Below, piece after piece: positions 1 to 9,111 of a stretch of 22,508 bases of DNA. Below the pieces are notes generated by a model that worked only from the letters and a program-made list of their open reading frames with translations, searched no databases and was not told the origin of the DNA. The stretch spans positions 1 to 22,508 of IMG/VR virus record IMGVR_UViG_3300006793_000312, one strand, 5' to 3'. A program made the position numbers and the translations under genes. How positions within the stretch are numbered: position 1 is the stretch's first letter; every line of letters starts with the position of its first letter. Origin of the DNA: a virus.

Positions 1-2
1 AT

Positions 3-131
3 GTTATTGCATTAATAGAAACTTTGGAAGGTTATGCTGTAGATCCTAATTATATTTCTAAATTAAAAGCAACAATAGGATATCTATTAAGAGAATATCC
101 AAACTTGTTTCATGTATCAATCAGCACTTAA
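3..131 (+). CDS. C-terminal fragment of a rightward gene (5' end outside window)
   Basis: An open frame runs in from the left edge and ends at TAA (129-131), giving 42 residues that begin VIALIETLEGYAVDPNY and end FHVSIST. The composition looks protein-like, with alternating hydrophobic and charged residues and no stop. I do not recognise the family. Its last 15 bases overlap the 3' end of the leftward 68-aa gene, so the two converge tail to tail, as happens at the other convergent junctions in this window. Only the tail is present, so function cannot be assigned. A chance open frame of this length is possible in such AT-rich DNA, hence the modest confidence. Confidence 0.45.
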   Translation, partial: VIALIETLEGYAVDPNYISKLKATIGYLLREYPNLFHVSIST

Positions 132-323
132 AATTTTATCTAATTTTTGATTTATTTCTTTTACCTGTACTTCAATGACCGAGAGCCGTGAGTCAATACG
201 CAACATATCTAAATCTTTTATCTTTGATTCAAGGGCCGTGACTCGTGATGACATCATCCCATTAGTGAAAGCGATACCAGCTACTATACAACCAACCCAT
301 ATCCAATCACGCATATTTAACAT
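117..323 (-). CDS. Small membrane protein with coiled coil (holin/spanin-like candidate)
   Basis: This 68-residue protein has one N-terminal hydrophobic segment (about residues 5-23, with W7, W9 and small residues) and then a charged, heptad-like helix (about 27-65) ending DKILSAD. One membrane span plus a coiled coil is the layout of many small phage lysis or membrane-associated proteins (holin- or Rz-like), but no diagnostic motif is visible, so the role is inference. It is the last gene of the leftward virion operon. Its ATG overlaps the stop of the preceding 559-aa gene (TAATG), so translation is probably coupled. A second in-frame Met at residue 4 is an alternative start. The 3' end overlaps the rightward fragment at 3-131. 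Confidence 0.75.
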   Translation of the reverse strand: MLNMRDWIWVGCIVAGIAFTNGMMSSRVTALESKIKDLDMLRIDSRLSVIEVQVKEINQKLDKILSAD

Positions 324-2002
324 TAACGTAATTTGTTAAGTCGTTCTTGGACAAACTCGTCAAAGACAACAGGCTCACTGGCAAAGTTATAAGGATCATT
401 TGTTTGTACTCCTGCTATAGAAGTAGGTGTTAAGTTTACTCCACCTTGATTTACAAAATCTGATAAAGAAGATTTTTGATTCATGTCTAAACCTTGAGCA
501 TTTTCAATAGCAGCAAGGGCTTCTTTATTTTTTGTAGCTATGTTATTCGCCCATTCTTCTCCCGTGTATTTTGTTTGTTGTTGAGGGGCAAAAGCCTCAT
601 TTCTAACATAGTCTGTCATATCTGAATAACCATCTAGTTGGTTTGCACCGGTTAAAAAACCAAGTAGATCTAACGGAGCCGCAGCAATTTGCCCTGGTAA
701 ATTACCACTTTGCGCTGCTTTAACATCCTTTACTATAGGAGCTTGAACATCTTTTTCCTCAATTACACCTGATTTAAACAATTGTTGTTGAATTATAGGA
801 GTAGAAAATTTTTGATTATAAAATGCTTCATTTATTCCAGCCTTTTTTAAGTCATCGCTTGTTATTTCTTTACCATACGTTTCTATTTCATATTCTTTTT
901 TATTTACATCAGCTTGTTGATTTAAGTTTTCTTTAACTTGTTCTGGTAAAGCAAACACATTAGGGGATACATTTAAATTTTTTTGATTAGTAGCTTGTTC
1001 TACTAAATCTGACAAAGTACCTTGTGTATTTGCTGCTTCTGCTAATTGCAAAGCTGAACCTGTACTTAAATCTGATTCTACAATTGGAGTCTCCGGGTCA
1101 TCTGGAAGAGAAAAAATAAAATTAGGATCAATTCCTCTATCAATAGCCGCTTGTCTATCCTTATCTGTAACTTCATCTTTTCCTGGTAGTGTTGGTTTTT
1201 CAAAATCTAATCCTGGTTGTCTATCGGAAATAGTAAAAGGGTCTTCATCTAATGGCGACTGTCTATTTGATCTTGTTCTTACAGCCACTGGGTCTAATGG
1301 GTATCGCACCCCTGGCATATCTTCTAAGTTGTAAGGAATCTTTTTTTCATCCATGTCAAAAAATTCTTTAGCAAAACGTACACCTGGTAATCCTTGTTGT
1401 AATTGACTAGCGACTGGATACATTTCTGAATAGGCTTCTGGATATTCGTTTTGTATTTGTCTTGTTGGATCTATATAATCTTGATCCATTGTTTCTTGGA
1501 ACACATCTAAACCCGGACCGGTAAGCATAGGGCTACCATCACTTGTTCTCATAATTTTTCCGTCAGAAGTTCTAAGAACTCCTCCAGATTTTTCAGCTCT
1601 TTTGTATCCTAATTTTTTTACAAACTTTTTTTGTCTTGAGCGAAGATCTTTAACTTTATCTGTATCTCCTTTTTGTAAGGCTGTCTTAATTCGTCTATCA
1701 AGACTACCTACACTTTGTTGTAAACTATTTTGAGTATTACCTTTAGAAGCAGTTCTTGCTGCAGCATCTCTACCTGTAAGATATTGAGGTTCTGATTTTT
1801 TTTTCTTACCACTAGCTCTAGCCGCCGCTATACCTCTATTACCATCAGTTTGTTGGCGTCTTTCAGCAACTCGTTTATTAACTTTTTGTTGACGTCTAAG
1901 CCTAGATCTTCTGCCCCCAGCACCTCGGTTGGGTCTGTTTGGCCTACTTCTTTTAGGTCTACTTGGCCTTTTATTTTTAGTTCTTTTTCCCGGTGGCGGC
2001 AT
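323..2002 (-). CDS. Phage protein with Arg/Lys-rich N-terminus, putative virion protein
   Basis: I do not recognise this 559-residue protein. Residues 1-50 are extremely basic and Pro/Arg/Lys-rich (KRPSRPKRSRPNRPNR), a tail that could bind nucleic acid; residues 66-69 are four lysines. The rest is mostly acidic, Gln/Asn/Pro-rich and probably partly disordered. Short internal echoes include RTSDGK/RTSDGS (145-156) and LPGVRF/MPGVRY (205-210 and 229-234). Residues 259-264 are SDRQPG, a hexapeptide also found in the 406-aa neighbour. A strong Shine-Dalgarno (AAGGAGA) sits about 6 nt before the ATG, which overlaps the stop of the 1340-aa gene (TAATG). Its place directly after a giant internal-protein candidate suggests a virion or ejection component, an inference from context only. 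Confidence 0.8.
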   Translation of the reverse strand: MPPPGKRTKNKRPSRPKRSRPNRPNRGAGGRRSRLRRQQKVNKRVAERRQQTDGNRGIAAARASGKKKKSEPQYLTGRDAAARTASKGNTQNSLQQSVGSLDRRIKTALQKGDTDKVKDLRSRQKKFVKKLGYKRAEKSGGVLRTSDGKIMRTSDGSPMLTGPGLDVFQETMDQDYIDPTRQIQNEYPEAYSEMYPVASQLQQGLPGVRFAKEFFDMDEKKIPYNLEDMPGVRYPLDPVAVRTRSNRQSPLDEDPFTISDRQPGLDFEKPTLPGKDEVTDKDRQAAIDRGIDPNFIFSLPDDPETPIVESDLSTGSALQLAEAANTQGTLSDLVEQATNQKNLNVSPNVFALPEQVKENLNQQADVNKKEYEIETYGKEITSDDLKKAGINEAFYNQKFSTPIIQQQLFKSGVIEEKDVQAPIVKDVKAAQSGNLPGQIAAAPLDLLGFLTGANQLDGYSDMTDYVRNEAFAPQQQTKYTGEEWANNIATKNKEALAAIENAQGLDMNQKSSLSDFVNQGGVNLTPTSIAGVQTNDPYNFASEPVVFDEFVQERLNKLR

Positions 2003-5000
2003 TATGTTCTCCTTGCTGCTATAGCTTCAGTTATATCAATATCTCCGCTTTTGGCAAGTTGAGATGTGTCGGATTGGTTAAGTACATTACCTGTATTAGT
2101 AGGAATATTAGGTTGAATCATTGGAGGAAGAGCAGTTAAATCAGCACCGTATGCATCTTGAGCCGATGGATATACAACATTAGGTGTTCTGTCTTCTTCT
2201 CGTATATCAAATTCAAATGGCTTATCAAACAATCCTTCTGGGTCATCAAATAAATTACTTAACCCAAAATTTTGAAAAATTGGAGAGATTAAATTCATTA
2301 AAGTAGGTAATGGATCAGGTTTATTTCTAAGCATAGCATTTTCTCGTATAACTTTTAAACTAAATTCAGAAGGTTTAAATGGGTTGCTTCTGTTGTTTAT
2401 AAGTCTTGTAGCTTTAGACTTTGAAAAACGATTACTTAATGTTTTTATAATTTCACCTTTACTTAGTCCTAAATTTTCTGCTGCTCTAATTTTTTTATAT
2501 AATATTTTATCAGCTTCTTTCATTCTTTCATTGGCTTCTGCATATGCAGCTACTATTTCTTCTGGTGAAGCATCACCATTTCGTGCTGCTTTTTCAAAAA
2601 CAGATTTTGCAGCATCTATTGACTCCTGATTATCTCTAGATTTAAATTGTAATCCTTGTTCAATAAAAGGGTTTTGTATTCTAAAACCAAGAAGTCCTAA
2701 TGCTTCGTTAACAGGTTTGTATCCTCGATTATATTTTTGAACATTACCTACACCTGATAAATAAGTTCTGTATATTTGATTAAAAGAACCAGGTGCTGCA
2801 CGTTTAGCAAATTCCATTATAGCTTTACCTACTATTTCGCCAGGACCATCTCCTGGATTCCAAACTCTTACACCGTCTTTGGTTTCCCCACCTCTAGCAA
2901 AAATATCTAAATAGTATTCTGTAATTATTGCCTCAGAAGCAAACGGTTGAAGAAATTCTTTACCCGCATCTATGGCTCCTTGCATAACTGCGCTTGTCAG
3001 TCCTTTCTCATCTGTTATCCCTTGATTTATTCCATTCATTGCAGCACGAAGAGGTCTAGTTAAAAAATCATAAGCATTACTGTGCGAGTAATCTATGTAA
3101 AATATTTGACCATTTTGTTTAATAGGGATGAGTGTAGAATTTTGAGACCATTCTGGTAAAAATTCTCGTAAAGAATTTATTGTTTCATTACTAACACCTG
3201 TCATAAACTGTGCTGTTTCTTGAACTATTTTACCAGAACCAACACCAAATAATCCTGCGCCTAACAATCTTTGAAATCCTATTCCTCTTGTTAAAGGATC
3301 AGCAAATTCTTTTGCTCCTTGATTAATAGTATTAATACCTGTTCGTAAAATTTCTGCTGGGAAAGAAACAAAGTTTCCAAATGGTGCTTTACGTAATCCT
3401 TGAATCCATCTTCCTACATAATCGTAGTTAGGAATATTATTACGAACCGTTTCGGCTGCATATTCTTTTACAAATTGATTATAACCTTTTTCGTCTAATA
3501 AATTAGTAATACCATATTTATCTCTTGCTAACTCTCCATATTTTTTAACAAATTCTTCTGGATTATTTTGACGTAAATTATCCCAAACTCTTTTGTATTT
3601 ACTTTGTTCAGCAAACCAATTCTGTATTTTATAAAAATCATCTTCCGCAGAATACAAACTTCGAGCACCTTCTCTTAATCTTTTTAATCCTTTTGGTTGT
3701 TTAAACCTACCTAAAACATTTAAAAATTGACCTTCAGATGTTAAGTTTTCTAATCCACTAGACATATCGTCAAGTAATCTTGTTAAGTCTCCTAGTCTTG
3801 CACTAGTATTTACAATACCTAATCGTTGCATTTCTTTATATTGATTTAAAGCTTCCTCATATTTTTTAGTGCCTACAGTATCTTTATATAATCGCCTACC
3901 TGCTTGTGTTTCAAACTGTCCTTTGGTTATGGCTTTGGTAATATCAAAAGATCTTTTAAAATCTTTTATAAAAGTAGCTGGACTAAATAAATTACCATTC
4001 ATTCCTGAAAAATGTAATGCACTAGCTACGTTTCTAAAGTGAGTAATAGGAGATAAAGTAGTTTTAGATTCTTGTATTAAAGCTTTTGGTGCAAGAAGAA
4101 GTCCGTTGTATAATGGACTATCAAACATTCCTGTTTTTTTGTTTATATCCGACATACGTTCAATTGCGGTAGCTATTCCATCTGAAGTAAACTTTCCATT
4201 TAAAGGATTCCATGTGTCAGTTATTATTTCTCTCATAAACTTTTGTCCTCCCTGACTTACAGTTCCTTCTTCAAAAATATATTTTCCCAATCCATCATCA
4301 AGTACCTTATTAAAATATTTAGAAGAGGTAAGAAAATTATTTATTCTGTTAGAAGTCTCTAGTAATTGTATACTTGGGTCTTTAATTTCTCCTAATAATG
4401 CACGTATTTCTTTTGGTACTTGTTGTCTTGCTTTGAATATTTCACCATCAACTGATTTTAAACGTTCAAGAACACCACCTAAACTTTTCATTTTTCCTGA
4501 TTCTAATATAGCTGTAATTTCTGCATCCATTGCTTCACGTTGAGGACCACTAAAAGGGACAAATCTTTCGTTTCCTTTTGAACCAATAACTTTTCCATAT
4601 TCACCAGGATTTTTTTCCGCTATAAATATTTTAGCTTTTTCAATAATGTCTCTTCCTTTATCAGTCTTATAAAGAGTCTCTAGCCATTCTTTTTTTACTT
4701 GGTCTGAACTTCCAATTGCTCGGTAACTTCGTGTTAAATATTCTCCTATGTTAGCAGCTACTGCTTGAATAAAAGGTTCATTGTGAGCTACAGCTAATGG
4801 ATTTTTCATTAAAGTTTCACTTAAATTATCTACATGAGATCTTACTTTATTTACTGTTTCAATTAATTCTTTAGGAATTTTAGTAGCATCTTTTGCATTT
4901 TTAGGGGCAGTAAGATAATCATAAATTGATTCCATAATTTCTTCTCGTTTTTTTATACCCACATCATCCAACGCACCACCTAGAGGGTCTATAAGATCTT

Positions 5001-6024
5001 GGACATCATTTTCTAATTGTCTTACTAAATTATTTGCTTCGGTTAATGCCGCACGTTGTTCGCCTACTCTTTTTCTCCAAGCATCAAACATCTTAGGAGT
5101 TTGAACTCCTCGTGCTCGTAAGTTTGCTAAAACTTTATTATCAAACCAACGAAGAATATTATTAGCACTAAATTGAAAACCTTCCTCTAATTGTGTAACT
5201 TGAGGAACTCTTCTACCAGTCTTCACTGATCTTTTTTTTGTAAGACCTGAAACAGGATCTACATAATCTTCTAATTTAGTTTCATCTACCATACGAGTTA
5301 CACGATCAGGACCTCCAGTACTTCTGGTAATTATTCCTTTAGCTGTCGGTACTGCTTTTTGCCAAGCAAATTTAAATAAAGGAATTACTCCTTTTTCAAA
5401 CGCACCAAAACCTAATGCTCCTTCTAAACCAAACTTAAATCTATTTTCTAAATTTCTTACTGCTTCTTTTCTTCCGGTTTCCCCTTGTTTTTCTCGTTGT
5501 TCTGTTAGACCAAAGCCCATCATATCACCTAATGTACCTAGATCTTCGGTTTTTGCTGCAAGTTCTGCACCTCCAACTGCAGCCATACGTGTAAGTGTAG
5601 GCATCCGTCTCGCTGTTTTTGCTAATGTCCCTACTTGTTTTGCTTTAATTAAAACATTAGCTCCTTTTAATGCTATACCTCCAGGTACACCAAGTTGAGT
5701 TAAAATTTCTGTTACTGTTCCAGTCCAACGATCATCAGCAAAATCTTCCATCTTGTTAAAAAAATCATTTTCATCAAATTTTTTTTCTACTTCTTTTGTA
5801 AGTTCGGTTCCTGCACCAAGATCAATTAACGTTGTACCGAGGGTCGTGATTCCTTCTACAGCTTTTCCTGCCCCTGATATAACACCTGCAGCAGCAGATT
5901 TTAAATACCCGGCTCTGTCGTCATCTATTCCTAAATGGTTTTTTATTTTGGTCATGGCTTCTTCATTAGATAAACCATCTGGAAGGCTATATTCCTGCCC
6001 TTGATATGTATAAAGTTGAGCCAT
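2002..6024 (-). CDS. Very large putative internal virion (ejection) protein
   Basis: At 1340 residues this is the largest gene here. The N-terminus (residues 3-32, reading YTYQGQEYSLPDGLSNEEAM) resembles the short 'peptide plus EEA' N-terminal module seen in many phage internal and virion proteins. A Gly/Ala-rich hydrophobic stretch follows (about 40-75). The long middle is helical and charged, and the C-terminal ~80 residues are Pro/Asn-rich (LTALPPMIQPNIP). Length and position match T7 gp16-type internal core proteins (about 1318 aa), but I see no convincing lytic transglycosylase motif, so the assignment rests on size, order and composition. AGGAGAG lies 5 nt before the ATG. Eight nt separate it from the upstream 406-aa gene, and its TAA overlaps the next ATG. 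Confidence 0.85.
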   Translation of the reverse strand: MAQLYTYQGQEYSLPDGLSNEEAMTKIKNHLGIDDDRAGYLKSAAAGVISGAGKAVEGITTLGTTLIDLGAGTELTKEVEKKFDENDFFNKMEDFADDRWTGTVTEILTQLGVPGGIALKGANVLIKAKQVGTLAKTARRMPTLTRMAAVGGAELAAKTEDLGTLGDMMGFGLTEQREKQGETGRKEAVRNLENRFKFGLEGALGFGAFEKGVIPLFKFAWQKAVPTAKGIITRSTGGPDRVTRMVDETKLEDYVDPVSGLTKKRSVKTGRRVPQVTQLEEGFQFSANNILRWFDNKVLANLRARGVQTPKMFDAWRKRVGEQRAALTEANNLVRQLENDVQDLIDPLGGALDDVGIKKREEIMESIYDYLTAPKNAKDATKIPKELIETVNKVRSHVDNLSETLMKNPLAVAHNEPFIQAVAANIGEYLTRSYRAIGSSDQVKKEWLETLYKTDKGRDIIEKAKIFIAEKNPGEYGKVIGSKGNERFVPFSGPQREAMDAEITAILESGKMKSLGGVLERLKSVDGEIFKARQQVPKEIRALLGEIKDPSIQLLETSNRINNFLTSSKYFNKVLDDGLGKYIFEEGTVSQGGQKFMREIITDTWNPLNGKFTSDGIATAIERMSDINKKTGMFDSPLYNGLLLAPKALIQESKTTLSPITHFRNVASALHFSGMNGNLFSPATFIKDFKRSFDITKAITKGQFETQAGRRLYKDTVGTKKYEEALNQYKEMQRLGIVNTSARLGDLTRLLDDMSSGLENLTSEGQFLNVLGRFKQPKGLKRLREGARSLYSAEDDFYKIQNWFAEQSKYKRVWDNLRQNNPEEFVKKYGELARDKYGITNLLDEKGYNQFVKEYAAETVRNNIPNYDYVGRWIQGLRKAPFGNFVSFPAEILRTGINTINQGAKEFADPLTRGIGFQRLLGAGLFGVGSGKIVQETAQFMTGVSNETINSLREFLPEWSQNSTLIPIKQNGQIFYIDYSHSNAYDFLTRPLRAAMNGINQGITDEKGLTSAVMQGAIDAGKEFLQPFASEAIITEYYLDIFARGGETKDGVRVWNPGDGPGEIVGKAIMEFAKRAAPGSFNQIYRTYLSGVGNVQKYNRGYKPVNEALGLLGFRIQNPFIEQGLQFKSRDNQESIDAAKSVFEKAARNGDASPEEIVAAYAEANERMKEADKILYKKIRAAENLGLSKGEIIKTLSNRFSKSKATRLINNRSNPFKPSEFSLKVIRENAMLRNKPDPLPTLMNLISPIFQNFGLSNLFDDPEGLFDKPFEFDIREEDRTPNVVYPSAQDAYGADLTALPPMIQPNIPTNTGNVLNQSDTSQLAKSGDIDITEAIAARRT

Positions 6025-6032
6025 TTACTCTC

Positions 6033-7253
6033 CTAGTCTAATGATATGACTTCTTTTTTTTCTTCTACTTCTTCTGAAACTTGTCCTTCTCCTGAAACAA
6101 CAGCCCACCCTCTGTTTATAATATCTGCAATCTCGGGATCCGTGTATTGTTTTAAAGTACTAGGGTTTTGTGTTCCTCCTAGACTAGCATAAATTTGTGC
6201 AGCAAATTCTTTTCTACTTGTAGTTGCCCCAGATTTAGCCATGTTAACTAAGTCTTCTTCGGCGATAGTAAGTTTACCATCAGCTCCAGTAAACATAGCA
6301 GTTAATGTTCCTAAGTTTCTTTGAAAAGTTGTACCCTCTGGATCAGCTTCTGCAAGTCTATCTAATTGTGCTTGTTCTGCTTCAATACCCGCTTTTACTC
6401 CTGCCATTTTTATTTTATCTGCTCTGTCTTTGGCAGCCATACCTATAGCTGTAAAAGTTTTTAAAGGATCTTTAGCAGACCTAGCAATCTTATCCATAAA
6501 GTTTCCACCTCTTGCACTAGCTAAGTTTAATCCAAATTCTGTTAAAGCTGCAAAGCCTCCTTTTCTAACTTGATCCTTACCATCGCCTAAATATTTTTCA
6601 AAGATGTCTATTCTTTCTTTAATAAGCTCATCAAGATCTCCTTTTTCTATTTTTTTGCCTAAATCATTTGTTTCTTTTTCTATTTTTTTAAGTCCTTTTT
6701 CATTAGATTCTTTTATTCCTGGTTGTCTGTCGCTTGGTATAATTGTTTCTTTTTCTTCTACAATTTCTTCTTCTTCTTTTCCTTTCCATGAATCAGGTAT
6801 AAGTTCAGATAATCCCCACATTCCTCCCGCAAAAGTAGGTATTCCAAACAATCCTGTTTTAATTATTTGTCCTGTAGTAGGAGCATATGCTCCAGCATTA
6901 AAAGCGCCATAAGGTACAGGTGCTTTTGAAGAAGAAAGAGTAACTGTTTCTTTAGTTCCTGCCACATTTGGTGGAGCTTTACTTGTTTTAGTTTTACTTC
7001 CTCTCCAAAGACTAGGAAGTTTATTTTTAACTACTGCAGGAAGATTTTTTATTTTCGGATATATTTTTTTACCACCTTGAATCAAATACGGAAGACCTTG
7101 TTTTCCTACATACCAAGCACCTTGACCTGTTGTTGTTATTAATTTTCCTACCATTGCATACTGCACGGGTTTAATTCTCCCATCTTTCATCTTCGCAAAC
7201 ATAGGTCTGTCTAAAACTTTTGGGTTTGATTTTTGTATATTATTTAAACCCAT
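6033..7253 (-). CDS. Putative virion/internal protein, 406 aa
   Basis: This hypothetical protein sits in the structural operon. Residues 35-60 and 115-155 are hydrophobic and Gly-rich. Residues 158-172 are strongly acidic (KEEEEIVEEKET) and are followed at 174-179 by SDRQPG, the same hexapeptide as in the 559-aa protein. Residues 185-225 form a charged helix. Residues 230-300 (around FAALTEFGLNLASARGG and KDPLKTFTAIGMAAKDRADK) look like an amphipathic helical segment of a kind common in marine-phage internal proteins. Start and stop are packed: one base separates the ATG from the upstream stop, and an AAGG about 10 nt upstream is a weak ribosome site, so coupling is likely. The exact role is unknown. 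Confidence 0.8.
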   Translation of the reverse strand: MGLNNIQKSNPKVLDRPMFAKMKDGRIKPVQYAMVGKLITTTGQGAWYVGKQGLPYLIQGGKKIYPKIKNLPAVVKNKLPSLWRGSKTKTSKAPPNVAGTKETVTLSSSKAPVPYGAFNAGAYAPTTGQIIKTGLFGIPTFAGGMWGLSELIPDSWKGKEEEEIVEEKETIIPSDRQPGIKESNEKGLKKIEKETNDLGKKIEKGDLDELIKERIDIFEKYLGDGKDQVRKGGFAALTEFGLNLASARGGNFMDKIARSAKDPLKTFTAIGMAAKDRADKIKMAGVKAGIEAEQAQLDRLAEADPEGTTFQRNLGTLTAMFTGADGKLTIAEEDLVNMAKSGATTSRKEFAAQIYASLGGTQNPSTLKQYTDPEIADIINRGWAVVSGEGQVSEEVEEKKEVISLD

Positions 7254-7254
7254 T

Positions 7255-8241
7255 TTAATTACCTTGGAATTGATTGTAAGCTCCTAGTCCTGCAATACCA
7301 AGTCCTAGTGCTTGAGTAAATGGATTGGTTGAAGGTTGTTGAGTATACTGATATTGACCACTTGGAACTCCTCGTAAAATATCACTAGCAAATCCAAGTC
7401 TAGTAAATGGTTCACGTTGAGCCATTATTTCTTGTTGTCTTTGAGCATCCAACATTCCTTGACCTAGTTGTTGTTTCATACCACCTATACCTAGAAGTGA
7501 TTGGATATCTTGTTGACCTAATTGTGAACCAAGAGCGCCAAGTCCAGCCATAGTTTTACCTGTGCTTGCTTGACCTAAACCTAGTTGACCTAAACCTTGA
7601 CCTGCCTGTAATGCTCTTCGTTGTTGATCACCAAATGCTCCCATTGCTGCACCTTGTGCTTGTTGAAAGTTTCTTGACATGTCTTCAAAGATACGTCTTG
7701 ATTTAATGTCAGCTAAATTTTTCCCCATTTCTGCTTCTTGAACACCCATACGTGAGCCACCAAAAGCACCTACTTGTTGCGCTTGAGCAGCTAAACCTTG
7801 TTTAGCAATATCAGCTTGACGATCATATTCTTTAAGAGCTTCTTGTGTAACCTGTTGTTGATAAGGATTCATGAAAGCTTGTGCCTGATTAGGATTATAG
7901 GCTTGTGCTCCGCTTAATAATTGTCCTGCTCCAACAGCTTGTGTAGTAGCACCAAGTCCCGCTTGTTGTCCCGCTTGTTGTAAGTACGGCGCATACGAAC
8001 CAATACCTTGACTAGCTAAAGTAAATGCTTGTTGCTGCTCTGGTGAAAAACTTGCAAATTTAAATTGTGGAGTAGGTTGAGATATACCTGCTCTACCAAA
8101 CTTTCGTAAGTTAAAAGCCTCATCAGTTTCACCTGTTTTTTTAACAGCCTTTGGGTCTCCATATACGGAGGTTAATAATTGTTCCGCCCTCTTTTCTATG
8201 TAAGGGGGTTGTGCAGTAATATTTGTGTAAGTTTCAACCAT
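7255..8241 (-). CDS. Gln/Ala/Gly-rich phage virion protein
   Basis: The 328 residues are dominated by Gln, Ala and Gly, with repeated LGQ/LGLG elements (about 195-275). A conserved-looking central block at about 120-190 contains AFMNPYQQQVTQEALKEYDR and AFGGSRMGVQEAE. I recognise this block as recurring in structural proteins of marine and alphaproteobacterial phages, usually beside internal virion proteins; its exact virion role is not established to my knowledge. The C-terminus is hydrophobic (ALGLGIAGLGAYNQF) and could be membrane-active on ejection. The ATG overlaps the stop of the upstream gene (TAATG), and GGAG lies about 11 nt upstream. It is second in the leftward operon. Confidence 0.85.
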   Translation of the reverse strand: MVETYTNITAQPPYIEKRAEQLLTSVYGDPKAVKKTGETDEAFNLRKFGRAGISQPTPQFKFASFSPEQQQAFTLASQGIGSYAPYLQQAGQQAGLGATTQAVGAGQLLSGAQAYNPNQAQAFMNPYQQQVTQEALKEYDRQADIAKQGLAAQAQQVGAFGGSRMGVQEAEMGKNLADIKSRRIFEDMSRNFQQAQGAAMGAFGDQQRRALQAGQGLGQLGLGQASTGKTMAGLGALGSQLGQQDIQSLLGIGGMKQQLGQGMLDAQRQQEIMAQREPFTRLGFASDILRGVPSGQYQYTQQPSTNPFTQALGLGIAGLGAYNQFQGN

Positions 8242-9032
8242 TATGTTCTTGCTCCGTAATTATTTTGTATACTGTATAAAAATTTTGATCCTCTTTCTCT
8301 TTCATCTTCTCTTCCTTTAGCACCCATCGCTGCGCCAAGTCCTCTAACTGTTCTTGCATTAACAACAAATTCTCCATCACTTAGCATCGCTGGTATTTCA
8401 TCACTTGTCTCGGTTCCTGGTCCTGCTATCTTACCATTCTTACGAGGAAAGTCCCCACCATCTGCTAAACTTATTATCCCTCCATTAGCTAAATTAAAGC
8501 CATAAGGTTTATTAGCACTACCATAAGGTATTAATTGAGGAGGTGCAATATCCGCTTGACCTAGATCTCTAAAGCCTGCATATTTTCCGTATACATCTTC
8601 ATATTCTGATGTTGCTTCTTCTTCACCGCCAGCACCTATAGCACCTGCTACACCTAAACCCGCTAATGCAGATTTCATTGGATTAGCTTTAATCCATCCA
8701 AGTCCTTTTTGAAGTATATTTTGTTTAGGGAAAGTAGCTGCTTGCATAGGTCTTCCAGCAATTTCTCTTGTTATGTTAGCGCCTACGGGTTTATTAAATA
8801 TTCCCCCTAATCCCTTGCCAGCTTGAACACCTCCAAATTTACTAAGGGCTCCTCCTGCTAATCCCGATAGAGCTGCAAATTTAAGGGCTTCCTGTGGGCT
8901 TTTACCGGCAACTAAACTTCCAAGGCCACCACCAATGGCGGAACCTAGCATTGGTCCTCCGTATAAAAATCCTAGTCCTGCACCTACTGCCGGTGCTATT
9001 TTTTTTGCTGCTTTAAAAATCTTTTTTAGCAT
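8241..9032 (-). CDS. Gly-zipper phage virion protein with 'PAMLSDGEFV' C-terminal motif
   Basis: This is the first gene of the leftward virion operon, 263 residues from the ATG chosen here. The N-terminus is basic and amphipathic (MLKKIFKAAKKIAPAVG), followed by Gly/Ala-rich hydrophobic segments (about 12-60 and 125-135) like those of pore-forming ejection proteins. Near the C-terminus it carries SDEIPAMLSDGEFVVNARTV followed by a basic stretch and KFLYSIQNN. This 'D-x-IPAML-x-x-GEFV' signature recurs in phage tail and internal structural proteins. An in-frame TTG 39 nt further upstream (9071) would add 13 residues, but AAGGAGA lies 3 nt before ATG 9032 and decides the start. The stop overlaps the next ATG. 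Transcription probably starts at the promoter at 9110-9138. Confidence 0.85.
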   Translation of the reverse strand: MLKKIFKAAKKIAPAVGAGLGFLYGGPMLGSAIGGGLGSLVAGKSPQEALKFAALSGLAGGALSKFGGVQAGKGLGGIFNKPVGANITREIAGRPMQAATFPKQNILQKGLGWIKANPMKSALAGLGVAGAIGAGGEEEATSEYEDVYGKYAGFRDLGQADIAPPQLIPYGSANKPYGFNLANGGIISLADGGDFPRKNGKIAGPGTETSDEIPAMLSDGEFVVNARTVRGLGAAMGAKGREDERERGSKFLYSIQNNYGART

Positions 9033-9034
9033 GT

Positions 9035-9040
9035 TCTCCT
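9035..9040 (-). promoter_or_regulatory. Shine-Dalgarno deciding the 9032 start
   Basis: On the minus strand AAGGAGA ends 3 nt before ATG 9032. The alternative TTG at 9071 lacks a comparable site at proper spacing, so the shorter 263-aa protein is preferred. Confidence 0.7.
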
Positions 9041-9082
9041 TTTGCAAGTCATGATTGTGTGTTATAAGCAAGGAGGCTAAAC

Positions 9083-9111
9083 TTGTAGAAATGCCAATTT
9101 AATTATATATT
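9083..9111 (+). promoter_or_regulatory. Weak candidate promoter for the rightward operon
   Basis: On the plus strand TTGTAG (9083-9088) and TATATT (9106-9111) are 17 nt apart. The -10 is good (5/6) but the -35 matches only its first three bases. It would give a leader of about 50 nt before ATG 9169 and would overlap the -10 of the leftward promoter. The rightward operon must start somewhere in this gap, and this is the best match I found. Confidence 0.22.

Noticed and set aside
8241-9032. Tail tape-measure protein, suggested by the PAMLSDGEFV motif
   Set aside because: At 263 residues it is far too short for a tape measure, and the Gly-zipper N-terminus and neighbours fit an internal or ejection protein better.
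9033-9071. Extension of the 263-aa virion protein to a TTG at 9071
   Set aside because: AAGGAGA immediately before ATG 9032 and the basic amphipathic MLKKIFKAAKK start favour the shorter form.
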